From positions 9,503,122 to 9,567,121 of the forward strand of contig NC_087377.1 in NCBI RefSeq assembly GCF_963675165.1: a DNA stretch of 64,000 bases, in the 5' to 3' direction. The position numbers and the translations under genes are program-made. Below are positions 46,101 to 56,986 of this stretch, in pieces. A model generated the notes under the pieces. That model saw only the letters and a list, made by a program, of their open reading frames with translations, was not told the DNA's origin and did no database searches. This stretch comes from Halichondria panicea (lineage: Eukaryota; Porifera; Demospongiae; Suberitida; Halichondriidae). Position 1 is the first letter of the stretch. Every line of letters starts with the position of its first letter.

Positions 46101-47936
46101 AATTAAGAACTTTATCGAGTCTGTTAAACATAAAAAAGTAAAGACTATCGTATTATACAAACCTGATAGTTTTGAGGACTGTTCGCTATGTGCTAGCTCC
46201 GAAAGTGATGTTTGGGATAGTTTTTGCAATGTCATCAAAAACTGTAAGCATATACAACACCTTCATATTAACAAGAGCCACATCAATGCACAGGATATTT
46301 CATCACTAATAGCAACTTTGCAAAACAAGAGAAACCTACGTACGTTACAACTAGAGGGAAGCAAAATAAACTACAAAGGTCTAATACACTTACGAAATAA
46401 CTTGCCAGTGAATGTAAGTGTTCATATTTCAATAAGTAATAATATGCCAAATTTGATAATGTATGTATGCAATGACAACCACGTTTGTGTTGTTTTTAAG
46501 TCACCTGACGAGCACATAGAAGATATTGAATCCGATGATCTATTTACGGTATTGCTAGAACAGCAGTTGCCACAGGAACTAAATAGAGTGATTGTTACCG
46601 CTGAATCATTCCTGTCTAAGGCTTTACTTAGGTCAGTAGGAAATAGTAAAATTGTAGCTAGTTTAACATTAGTCGAACTTAATTTCACACAATTTGCTAA
46701 GGACTGTCGAGATATGCTTGAGAGCACCAACACTTTGCAAACATTGACACTTGACTCATGCGAATTAAACGGTACATCAATCAAACATTTGGAGGATGGA
46801 CTCTCATGCAATCAAGCAGCTGTGGAACTAAAGTTAGAATACTCTGGTTCAGATGACAACTTCTGCGCATGGCACACACCGCTGGCAGCTCTTAAAGTGA
46901 GGTCACAAAATCTTCACGAGCTCAATATAGAAAGACATACTCTGAGCAAAGAACGTAGGAAAAAACTTTCAAAGATAGTAACAACATGCAAGCAGCTACG
47001 AGTCTTAAAAGTATGGTTTGGAGACAATATTCAGAAATTTTTTTCCATGCTCTATCGGATAATCAAAGCCTAAGAGAACTCAGTATTCAAACTACTTGCA
47101 AGATGTCAGTGTTGTTGTTTCAAACACTCCCATCAACCTCCATCACCACTTTAGACTTACAATGTTACGAGAATGAACAACTTGGAAATAAGGGATCTTT
47201 AGCGTTTAAAGACTTCATTCATCAAAATAAAGCGTTAACTGTTTTGAGAGCTAATTCGTGCGGTCTAACGGATGAAGCATTTAAAGGAATCAATATTACA
47301 CACAAATCTCCTCTGAGAGAACTTTCTCTCAGAGAAAATAAGGAAGTAGACAGTAGTTGGACAGAACTTTTCAATGCTCTTTGTTCATCATGCATCACCA
47401 CACTAGACGTCAGTGGTAATAAATTGTGTGGGGAGGAGTGTTGCACAGCTTTGAAATGTCTACTCATCAACAACAAAACACTAGCTGTTCTAAAAATTGA
47501 TTAGCCTAAATATACTGAAGAAGTGGTTTACTGTATTGCTGATGCTCTCTCACACAATCACTCATTGAGGGAAGTATCAATTAGTGGATACAAACTAAAC
47601 ATTCAGGGATGGACAAATCTGTTTAAAAGCTTACATGAAAACACAACGTTAAACACGTTAAACTGTAGTGACGCTCAGTTACAAGCAGCCGACCTAAACA
47701 ATGAAATCGCTAAATCTGTGTGTGAAATGCTAGCACGCAACCAAGGTCTTCAAAATCTAGATATTGCCGATGAATTGATTGAGGGCCATTTGAAAGAATT
47801 TGCAATGGCATACATTCATAGAAAACCTGTCCTAAATTTAACTGTTGGAGAATTGGAAGATGAGTTAGTGAAAGAGATCGAGGAACTTGAAACAGATACC
47901 GATAAAGAGTACAACATTAACAACAGATGGTATTAG
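43188..47936 (+). pseudogene. NLR gene: Death-NACHT-LRR, broken at two homopolymers and one stop
   Basis: A cytosolic NOD-like receptor. The frame opens at ATG 43188, shifts at an 8-A run (43412-43419), is open from there to a 7-T run (47038-47044), shifts again, meets TAG at 47502-47504, and is open in the same frame to TAG at 47934-47936. A low-complexity N-terminus holds three LIVSIP repeats. A death-fold domain follows (about 43816-44065: MYRELPEVSPKWYNLSLALG ... PLTWAEIDTAL). The NACHT ATPase has Walker A GAPGVGKTT (about 44414), Walker B FIFDGFDEL (about 44637) and sensor VLVTSRS. The segment FLHLTIQEFLAARHL (about 45284) is typical of NLR helical domains. Leucine-rich repeats run from about 46240 to 47900. 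Homology continues across every break, e.g. FFHALSDNQSLREL after the T run. It may be a recent pseudogene, or functional with sequence errors, as two of three lesions are homopolymers. If translation began at ATG 43816 the first break would not matter. Confidence 0.85.
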
Positions 47937-50530
47937 CATGTGCTCCTGTTTAATTATAACACCACCATGATAATTAAGTAAACGTTCTGTCTGTAATATC
48001 GACTCTACAAGCTCCATTGTACAATCTAAGCAGAACAGAAGCTATAAACACTTGTCATTAATTTGTATGTACGTGTCTTATTTGCTATAGTACTGTATAT
48101 TAATTGCTATGTTTGTACGTATTGCGTGGGCGGATCAAAGGGAATGCGAAAATACAACGCGTATTGTATTGACGTCATCGTGCGTCAGTACCGTGCAATA
48201 TAAGCCATAAGCCATAATGTAGCGTGCGCAGCAGGGATAGAGTGATTGGGTTTGTTGGTTTGTGTGTGTGTGTAGACCAAAAACTGAGCTGTTTGAGCAA
48301 ACTAGACACTTGTGCTTGAACTGCTAATGAGACAGCTAGGTGTTGAAGAATAATATTATAGTTGAAACTTGTAGCCGATCTTCGAAGGTTACAAAAAAAA
48401 ACTGTTTTCTAATCAATCTAGTAATCAATCTAATCGTTGCTTTATAGATTTACGATCTCCATAATGTTAAGGAAGTTATTGTATCTGTTTTGCTCAGTGT
48501 GCAATGAAGCTTAATGCACGGGGTGAATATGATCTATGAGCAGAGTTAAAATGGACATCATGATCTAACAGAGCTACGTAGTCTAGTGTATACATGTATA
48601 ATTATAGTGATACTATAAAAGTTCTGCGCATGCGCAATGCATTGGAGACACTTTCTTAGATTACACAATGATAGTTTTGAATTGGCCAATTAGCACACAT
48701 AAGCACACAAACCTCACAGACACAACAACAACAAACACCATACACAACCTGTAATAGTCAAACAAACCCTCAACAGAGCAAGACAAGACAAGAGATCATA
48801 CACATATACAGATATATAGATAGACGTAGACAGGGTGATTCAAGACAACTCTCTAACTAGCACAGCACCTGGCAGAGACGCCAGATTTGGGTCAGAGCCA
48901 GCCTATTAGCCCAGTAGTTGAGCGACCTACGCCAAGCTGAGTAGTAGAGTTATTAGAGTAACAGCCTTCAAAATGTGAGTCAAACTAGCCATAACTCAAG
49001 AAAAAAGCTTTAGTTTGCTAATCCACGAATCAAAATCCAAGAGAACGTGGCTAAAAGCCTATAGAAGCTGTTAGTTTTCGTCGCATTGCAACCACCGTTG
49101 AGCAGTTACAGCTGGAATACACACACACACACAGTCAGCTTTACCGTATCCCTCGTGCGGCTACGCCTCGAGGCATAATTATTGATCCTGAAAGGTGACT
49201 CTTAGTATCAATCTTACTGTTGCCGTAGGGGTAATCAAAGATCATTTGCACCTAACAATACCGATCATCCCCACTGACAACAGAGCACATGCATACAATA
49301 GATGAGAAGAACCAAAAATTCGTGGGTAGCTATATTATAGCATTCCTGAAAGCCAACAAAAATACCCAGTGTAATGTAGTGGTGAGAACTAACACAGCAT
49401 GTGACCAAAAAATCAATTTAGCGATTAGCAAATACAGAAGGAAAATTCACCACGATAAAACACATGTGATTGGCTCGAGGTGCCGTTATTTTTAGTACAC
49501 GTGTAAGACACCTCAAAATCTCTCTATGGAATTGTGATAGGGGGAAACGAGCACATGACAACACGGCGCAGCATTGTGATTACGTAACTTTGTTTAAACC
49601 TATTACAGTGATTGAGGTCATCACAATTATTATTAGCATTTTCATTAGGCACACTAGATTGAACTAACACAATACCCATTCAAATTAACACAGTACGTTA
49701 AGCATACACACAAGCACGTTAAGCACACACACAAGCACGTTAAGCACACACACAAGCACGTGTCTTACACATGCATGAGAATACACATTGAAATAGATAA
49801 AGAGTATACAGTAGGGATATATATAACTCTGACCTCAAATCCCTTTAATACAAATGTAGTAATTATATTGTCTTGTTGTATGTATATTATGGTAGACAAT
49901 TGCACCACAAATATTAGGGGGAGATGACATAACTTATTAAAACTGCTCTTGACAGTGAATTCTTAGGCTATACAGGACTACTGCAGAACTACTGGGACAA
50001 CTTAACGAATCCATCAGAAAATTATGCACGTGTCTAATACTGGCAACCTAAAAGGAGTCCTGCAGACCACCCCAGTTTTAGAGTATAATTATAGGAGCAC
50101 TATTATACAAGGCACTATACAATTAATTACTGCATGGGACAACTCTGTACAATTTTAATATTATGAATTTGTATTCTTTGCCTAAAAATTATTCAGAATG
50201 GTAAAATTTCAGGGAAACTTTACGGGTAAATTATCCAATAATTTGGCACATGTGCAAGCAGTAAGTGAGGTCTTGTGAAGGAGGCTACCCTCATTATACA
50301 TTCCATTGAAAATGTATCATAAACTATTTTGCCTGACATCTTTCTTGCAATCTTGCAGCCACACATTTGATGATGTCATATTAATTAACAAATAATGGAG
50401 TAAAAGAGTACAAAGGTCAATAATGAGGTAGGCTGAAAAGCATGCGCGGCTCAGTGGAGTGGCCTTATACCTTTGTGAAAAAAACAAGCATCAAATGCTA
50501 AAATCATTAGAGCAATCAAATTCTATATAT
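47937..50530. other. Intergenic stretch after the NLR gene
   Basis: No gene recognised. 48125-48300 is the inverted homologue of 30650-30860, and 48960-49100 matches 27650-27800. Three 21-bp units (ACGTTAAGCACACACACAAG type) lie at 49695-49757. CCTCGTGCGGCTACGCCTCG at about 49149 recurs near 54126. A foldback fragment (CTTGTGAAGGAGGCTA) lies at about 50273. Confidence 0.5.
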
Positions 50531-50539
50531 GCTATTTAC

Positions 50540-50608
50540 CTCTGGGGACGACCGTTCTTTGCTATAGACTCTTCCAGAGCTTGTGGATAGCCTTTCTTGT
50601 TCACCCAT
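50540..50608 (-). CDS. Possible isolated first exon
   Basis: The minus strand reads ATG at 50608 then MGEQERLSTSSGRVYSKERS for 23 codons, ending in frame at a GTAAAT donor. No second exon was found downstream on the minus strand, and no family was recognised. It may be chance. Confidence 0.2.
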
Positions 50609-50718
50609 TTTGATACCGAGGACTATTACAATTATACAATTAGATATATATAATTACAATATGTATAGTTTGAATTTAAATCATGTGATACAATGGATAT
50701 GCAACTAGTGTCGCCAAA

Positions 50719-51165
50719 GTCTAGAACAGTAAGTGACTGTGAATATATAGCTATAATTATGGCAATGTCCACAGTTATTTTTATTTATAAGTAACAGTTT
50801 ATGCACGTAATAGTTTTGACCATAAAACGCAGATATATAAAGCAACCTAGCAATAACTGCATGCATGCTGACTGCATGTTAGCTATAGGTTTTGTCTATA
50901 TACAATAACATATGGCACATCTACATTGAAACTGCAATTTAAATCTCATGTGAGTCTAGAACAGATGTGAATATGGCAAAGTCCACAGTTATTTGTATTC
51001 ATAAGTATACAGTTTATGCACATAATGCATGCATGGTTTTGACCATAAAAGTAGCCACAATAAACAGATAACAACCTATAATTATAGCTGCTGACTGTGT
51101 ATGTTAGCTAGAAAGATTTTGTCTATACGATAACATGGCACATCTACATGTAGATGAAACTGCTG
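50719..51165 (+). promoter_or_regulatory. Tandemly duplicated promoter and start of the 51135 gene
   Basis: A 235-bp unit beginning GTCTAGAACAG at 50719 is repeated from 50954. Both copies share TCCACAGTTATTT, AGTTTATGCAC, GGTTTTGACCATAAAA and TTTTGTCTATA before ATGGCACATCTACAT. The upstream ATG at 50912 stops after five codons (MAHLH); the downstream ATG at 51135 opens the long frame. The upstream copy could act as an alternative promoter or supply a uORF. Confidence 0.7.
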
Positions 51166-51887
51166 AAATTGGAAAACTACTCGAGAGTGCGTATGGAGAG
51201 CCACATCCACAGGATCTACACATTGAATACTTTTTCCTCCTACTTGGAAAAGAAATAGTTGGCAGACGAGCTGAAATCATTGCTAAACTAAACGAGGTGG
51301 ATGGCATACAAGTACCTGTATGGGTTAGCCTCGAGGTGAAATGGCAAGAGCTGTTGTTTAGAAAAGCAAAAGTTTTTAAGACTTTACCAACTGAGACAGA
51401 GCGCCACAGAGAGGAGAGGCTTAATGAAGTTATTCGAAAGCCGCTGCTAGCTCTACTTTCTGACCCCCACAACCCACCACATATCATTGTCAGCCGTGCT
51501 TGCAAGTATAATAAAGAAGTTGTAAAACACAGGTTGAGTACTCCCGAGATAATCAGCAATGAGCACTTGGATTATTTCTATCTTATGATAAAACAACGTA
51601 TTTCACCGGAAGTCACACTACCCTCAAGCTTTATTCTTGCACCGCATATACCTGGAGATTGGAGAGTAGTGGAACCCGAGGACACTTGGCCACACACATT
51701 TATTGGCTATTTCCCCAAAAAACCTTTCGAAACAGAGCGTGAGAGAGAGTGGCGACTGAACCATGAAGTACGATTAGCTTTCAAGAAAACATTGGGAGGT
51801 CTACTCAGCCAGAAGAATCAGGGGATACCTGACCCAGAAACATTTTTTAGCATTTTGTTCACACGTGCTTGCAAGTATACAAATTAA
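51135..51887 (+). CDS. Unrecognised 250-aa protein with two internal repeats
   Basis: A single uninterrupted exon from ATG 51135 to TAA 51885-51887. The protein consists of two related halves of about 110 residues. The first has LHIEYFFLLL, VWVSLEVKWQE, ETERHREERLNEVIRKPLLA and SRACKYNK; the second has EHLDYFYLMI, PGDWRVVEPEDTWPH, ETEREREWRLNHEVRLAFKK and TRACKYTN. Each half thus ends with an RACKY motif after a charged helix (ETER-RE-RLN-V). No signal peptide, membrane segment, or known catalytic motif was seen. The start is chosen because ATGGCACATCTACAT is also conserved in the duplicated promoter. The function is unknown; the absence of stops and the conserved repeat pattern suggest a real gene. 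Confidence 0.7.
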   Translation: MAHLHVDETAEIGKLLESAYGEPHPQDLHIEYFFLLLGKEIVGRRAEIIAKLNEVDGIQVPVWVSLEVKWQELLFRKAKVFKTLPTETERHREERLNEVIRKPLLALLSDPHNPPHIIVSRACKYNKEVVKHRLSTPEIISNEHLDYFYLMIKQRISPEVTLPSSFILAPHIPGDWRVVEPEDTWPHTFIGYFPKKPFETEREREWRLNHEVRLAFKKTLGGLLSQKNQGIPDPETFFSILFTRACKYTN

Positions 51888-52144
51888 TTTTGTAGTTTGA
51901 AGAATATTCCAGCAAGTAGTTCAAGTACATCTCAGCACTAACTGTATAAAGTACAAAACACTATAATTATTTTAGCACTCGATCTGATTTTTAGAATTAA
52001 ATGTGTATAGAAATGTCACAATTAATTTCCCCGTTATACAGTATTATAATGTATAGATGGTATAGCCACAGATATTTTATTTGTGGCCAGTATAATTATA
52101 GCGTTATTGACAAGAATTTATGAAACACATAACTTACCTTAATG

Positions 52145-52433
52145 TTACTATTATAGGCGGGTAGTAATTTTAGCGTTTTCAGATTTTTAGGGTACTAATT
52201 TTGGCGGATTTGTAGCAAATTCGTTAGCACAATAATTTTATTTGTCAAAAGATGTACAAGTATGAGTTTTAAGGTTGAATGGAAAGTTTGGAGTCAGATA
52301 CAGATGAAAAAAAAGGGCTATAGTTTGCTTAGCATACTCTCAAAAATACATTTTCATCGCATTTTATTAGCACGTACTTAATTTAGTGTTAATTCTAAAA
52401 TTCGCTAAAATTAGTACCCGTTTATAATAGTAA
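52145..52433. mobile_element. MITE inserted just upstream of a TATA box
   Basis: TTACTATTATAGGCGGGTAG at the left mirrors the right end GTACCCGTTTATAATAGTAA, with AATTTTAGCG / CGCTAAAATT inside. The paralogous promoter at 39800-39860 lacks it. Confidence 0.75.
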
Positions 52434-52440
52434 TAATAAG

Positions 52441-52758
52441 GTACTATAAAAGCCTGCATGTTTATCATGTTATTCAGACAATCGAAATTACTTTGCTAAG
52501 CAAACTTGAATGTTAACTTTCAGTATAATTACAAGAAATGCAACCATAAACATAAACATGAACGGAGATCTTGCTTTCAATGCATGGCAAATTCCTGACC
52601 AAATAAGGAAAGCCAGTATATATGCACGTCAATCATGTCCTGCTATTTATAATGTTAGTCTGGGGGTTATAATTCAGACATTTGAGTGCATAAAACTATA
52701 CACATATAGGAAATTACTCCCAATAATGTATTCACCATGCATCCACTATCTACACTAA
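52441..52758 (+). CDS. Second TATA-driven small ORF, paralogous to 39851-40087
   Basis: ACTATAAAAGCCTGCATG at about 52443 corresponds to CTATATAAAAGCCTGCAAG at 39850. The leader keeps TTAACTTTCAG-type sequence and the ATG at 52558 opens MNGDLAFNAWQIPDQIRKAS. After the shared 25 codons the two sequences diverge. A first exon of a larger family, or a relic of one, is possible. Not recognised. Confidence 0.35.
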
Positions 52759-54239
52759 TTCTTGGGCAGCAGTTGGTAATGTACAAATTAATGCAGTGCT
52801 TATAATCATAAACTATATAATATATATATAATTATAATAGTCTATAATTGCAACACCGACATACAATGTGATTTATGAACCTGTCAACGAAGATTAGAAT
52901 TATTACAATGTGACTCGGTACATGGGAAACTATATAGTTCAACAACACTTGAGAAAAATAAATGTGTAAAGTTTAAACATTACAATAGTGTATGGTCTTT
53001 AAAAGGTAAAAGCTATATTATAGCTTATAAATGTAGTATACGTTAATGCCTTCCACATAGACTCTGCATTTGCACATTACTATATACATGTACACAAGCG
53101 AACAAATATTGTATTACGGTTAAAAGCGTTTTAATTTGGCGATTTGGCAGATTCTACTGAAAATCACCAAATTTAATTAAAGTTTACCAGACGCCGCCAA
53201 TTCAGTTCAATTGGCTTTTTCGCCAAATATTATAACTCAGGCAAACACGGTACTACTGCAACTGCAATGTGTTGACTCATATACGTAAACTGCATGGGGG
53301 TCCATATTGTACAATGCAAGTATATAATTTATAATGGTCTAGATGCATGCAGGCACACGTAAATAATTATACAGTAAACATTTTTGTATAAAGCATGACA
53401 AAAGCAATTGCATGCACAATTCAATAAAGACAACAAAAGTATTTAGCGCGCACATGCAGCTGCTGCATGTGGTGTGTAGCGGGCAACCAATGACAACGGG
53501 TAGGAGTAATGATCCTAATGGACGGACCTCTGCAGTGCATGTAAAATTTTTAATTTCTTGCTATAACTGGATTAAAAGAGCTGTACGTGTTTTACATAAT
53601 TATGTTGTATACTGTACGTCAGTAATTCTAAAGTGCTATTATATATACATTTATAGCATGGATAACCTCAACACAATTGAAAGCAGATTTTGTCAACAAA
53701 GTTTATATGGAATAACAGCAAGCTAACTGCACATTGATCCATATATAGACAAACGATTTTCCTTCTTTGCTGACACGTACTGCTGTCATACCAATTAAAC
53801 AACGGTAATTCCTGATCATGCTATTCTGAAATGAAGGGAGCAATGATTACGAGTCATGAGTTTAAAATTATAATTCTCACCATCAAGAAAACAGATAGAG
53901 GATTGAAGGTCTTTAAATGTACCACAACATTATTATGTGTATAACTGGCAATTTTACTGAAGATCGTCAAATTTAAGTTTCCAGTGGACACAACGTCATT
54001 GCTGTACTAGCCATGCCTGAGACGCCAAATTAAAAACCGCTAATTAAGTCGGTTCAAATGGCCTATCTTAAGGTGACATATTTTCTGCTCTTTCTGATTC
54101 CTGTCTTTAGGCTCTCGTCCATATCCCTCGTGCGGCTACGCCTCGAGGCATAATTAAGATGTAGACATATATAAGCACAGCACACAACTGACAGACCGCA
54201 TAATTAATATAAGATTGAGATATTACCTATTTTAATTAT
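52759..54239. other. Gene-free, AT-rich stretch
   Basis: No supported gene. Two MITE-like pieces with AATTTGGCG / CGCCAAAT halves are seen (about 53140-53230 and 53950-54060), related to 39130-39240 and 62340-62475. The 54123-54152 segment (CCTCGTGCGGCTACGCCTCG) recurs at 49149. Confidence 0.45.
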
Positions 54240-56239
54240 TATGTTATTCTTTTATGCTCAAGTTAACAGCCAATTAAATTGCCTATTATTCTTTTCAAAC
54301 TCGCCTATTATTCCCCACATTATTCCTCTAAAGCACAACATATAGACCCCATGTCGCTGCACAAGTAACATAAATAATGGCCACATGCATGACTCTATCT
54401 ATTAACACTATAATATAGAATGCCAAGGAGATAATTAACCACCAGTACATGCTTTCATCAGGCCTACAAATGTTTATACTATGACATCCAGAATCACAGG
54501 GAAACTCAAAGAGTATGATGGACGTACGATAATTGTTGTTAAAAACGATCGATGCCAAAAGTCCAAGTCTAATATTAATGGCTGCATCATGTCAGCAGAG
54601 CCTTGCAGCTCTCTTCTCACTCTTGCAGCTACCAATAGCTAGCGTTCTAACTACTAAGTAGATCTAGAGTAGTAACACTCTGTGAACAAGTTTTGCTACG
54701 GACTCTTCTAAAAAGGCTGCATTTGTACTGGACCTGCATGTACTTCCAAAACCTGCCTATTATTCTCATAAATTTTATAAAGGTGCCTATAGTATGCCAG
54801 CATAATTCTCACCCAAAAAATGTGCCTATTGTGCTCAAAATTGTGTCAGCATAATCTACCATGGCCAATCCCTAGTTTTGGAGAATGCGGAACATGGATG
54901 TGCAGGCACTACTGGTAGTTTAGCGGGTAATTTTCGTGGGGTAAAAATAATATTCATTGAACTTGGAACAGTGGTGATTTTTGTGAGCACAAATTAAATT
55001 TTATTTGCTTCCTTATATACGTGCACTAGTAACATTGCATGCATGCGTTCCGGATAAACCACACCTATACGTTTTAGTGGGTAAAATTTTCGTTCAGCTT
55101 GCTCATGAAGAAAATAACAAATTTTTTTTCAATTGACCTGTTGTGCATTCGCTCTACTTTGATGTAAGTCCTAATATTGAAAGTGAGCCTCACTATTTTC
55201 ATCTATTGGGCTAAATTGTATTGTGTCCATTGTCTTCACCATGCACACTTTATACACCACCATCTATAGAATTTCTAACTCTTCTGAGCTATAGAGTTAT
55301 CTTAATAATTTAACACTATTCCCTTGCCACTGCTAAAACAGGGGCGTAAACAATTCAAGGAGGGTGTAAACAAAATTTAGCTCCCTCAAAATTACTGCAA
55401 TACAGGGAGGTAAGTAATGTCTCATAATACCCGCTTGTACCCTAAGTCTTATATTGAAGTGAACCTCACTATATTTTTATCTATATAGGGTCAAGTCAAT
55501 CGTTTTCACATGCGCAATTTATATACCATCTATAGAATTTCTGCCTCTTCTGAGCTATAGAGTTATCCTTAATTGATCTTGCATGCAACTGTTAAAACAG
55601 GGACGTAAATAATCCCCAGCTTCTATATACGGAGTAAATCTGCATGGTGCTGGTGTAATAATAGTGAGCATGGGGTGTAAATAATCCCACATACTGCACG
55701 TGTATATACTGTAACAATGTTTTCTGACTAGTAAGTTTTCTAGTTCTGCACGGTCTGTGTCTTTTCAGTTTTAGCCCCAAGTTATTGTATATGCTTTCCT
55801 ATTAGTTTCCTCTTGTAAAAGCAGTGCTAGCACATCGTCTGCTAGAAGGAATTAGTTAAATGAGGTTTTCACCTGTTGTATATTGAACATGCCATTGAAG
55901 AGAGTGCTTCCCGGTAGTCCGGAACCGTGATAATGAATTACTTTTGCGGTGACATTGATTATAAGCTCTCAGTACAGCTCAGACTAGTATATAGCAGTAT
56001 ATCATACATCATCATAAAATACGGAGGGGGCGTATTTTTGGACAGGTACGGTTATTTTATTGTACTTTTTAATAGGGTACATGAATATAATTTTATTACA
56101 CTGTAAAAATTGATACGTGATTATCCCACAATTTATGCATGGTTACTACACTGTAAAACTGGATTTCACACACTATGTATGTAATTATAACAACACATAA
56201 TTACAAGAAACGTACAGTGCATGCAGATCGTTGAATATA

Positions 56240-56519
56240 CAGTAGACTCTTGCTAATCTGGTCACCCTTAGGACAGTGCAGTTTGGCTGCAATAGAGCGA
56301 GGTGGCTGCATTTCAGAAAATAGCCACGACTAAAAAACAGTCCTGCCTCGAATAATAATTATGAATAATTTTGCAGTTTTCTCTCTCTTGATTATTTATT
56401 CTCTCGTATCCACCAAAACAGAATAGCGAGTTTTGCAGTAATGATCAAGCTAGCAAACGAAACGACCATAATATTAAGGTGAACGTACTTCAGAGAGCCA
56501 GATTAGCGAAAGTCTACTA
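56240..56519. mobile_element. pogo-like MITE (CAGTAGACTCTTGCTAATC ends), copy 3
   Basis: Shorter than its relatives owing to an internal deletion; the right end GATTAGCGAAAGTCTACTA has one terminal change. Confidence 0.7.
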
Positions 56520-56576
56520 TACAACATAACAGTTCCAAGATTATAATAATAATTATAATAATTATCAGAATTTAGT

Positions 56577-56986
56577 CGAGAGGTCCGACACTGCATGAAA
56601 TCTTGTACACCCACTTTTGAAATCTTATAAAATCCCGAAATCTCACCTTTGACCTCATTTTCCGTAATCTTATTGTGCTATGCTTTGACTAGATGGGCGT
56701 GGCCTACCTCCAAAAAAAGGGGACGGGCACGCCCATAATTATATCTATGCCTTGACTGCATCAGCTCACAGTGCAAGTGCTAGTGCATCCATGACCAAGG
56801 TGCATGACTAGTGCAAGTGGTGAATGACGGTAGACTCTGGTTAGTTAGACACAATGTCATGTACTCAGGAACTTTTAATCTTCAACCCCAGTGATGCTCT
56901 GTGAAATCTGTGAAATCTCGAAATCTTTGCGAAATCTCGAGATTTTGAAATCTTGTACGCGAATAATTACAGTGTCGGACCCCTCG
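56577..56986. mobile_element. 410-bp MULE-like MITE with AAATCTCGAAATCT-rich interior
   Basis: The ends CGAGAGGTCCGACACTG and CAGTGTCGGACCCCTCG are inverted with one mismatch. GAATTTAGT flanks both sides (56568-56576, 56987-56995). The interior near both ends is built from GAAATCTYG-type short repeats. Absent from copies A and B. Confidence 0.8.

Noticed and set aside
47038-47044. Programmed -1 ribosomal frameshifting at the T7 run of the NLR
   Set aside because: The zero-frame phasing does not form a canonical X XXY YYZ heptamer and no downstream pseudoknot was evident; a mutation or sequence error is simpler.
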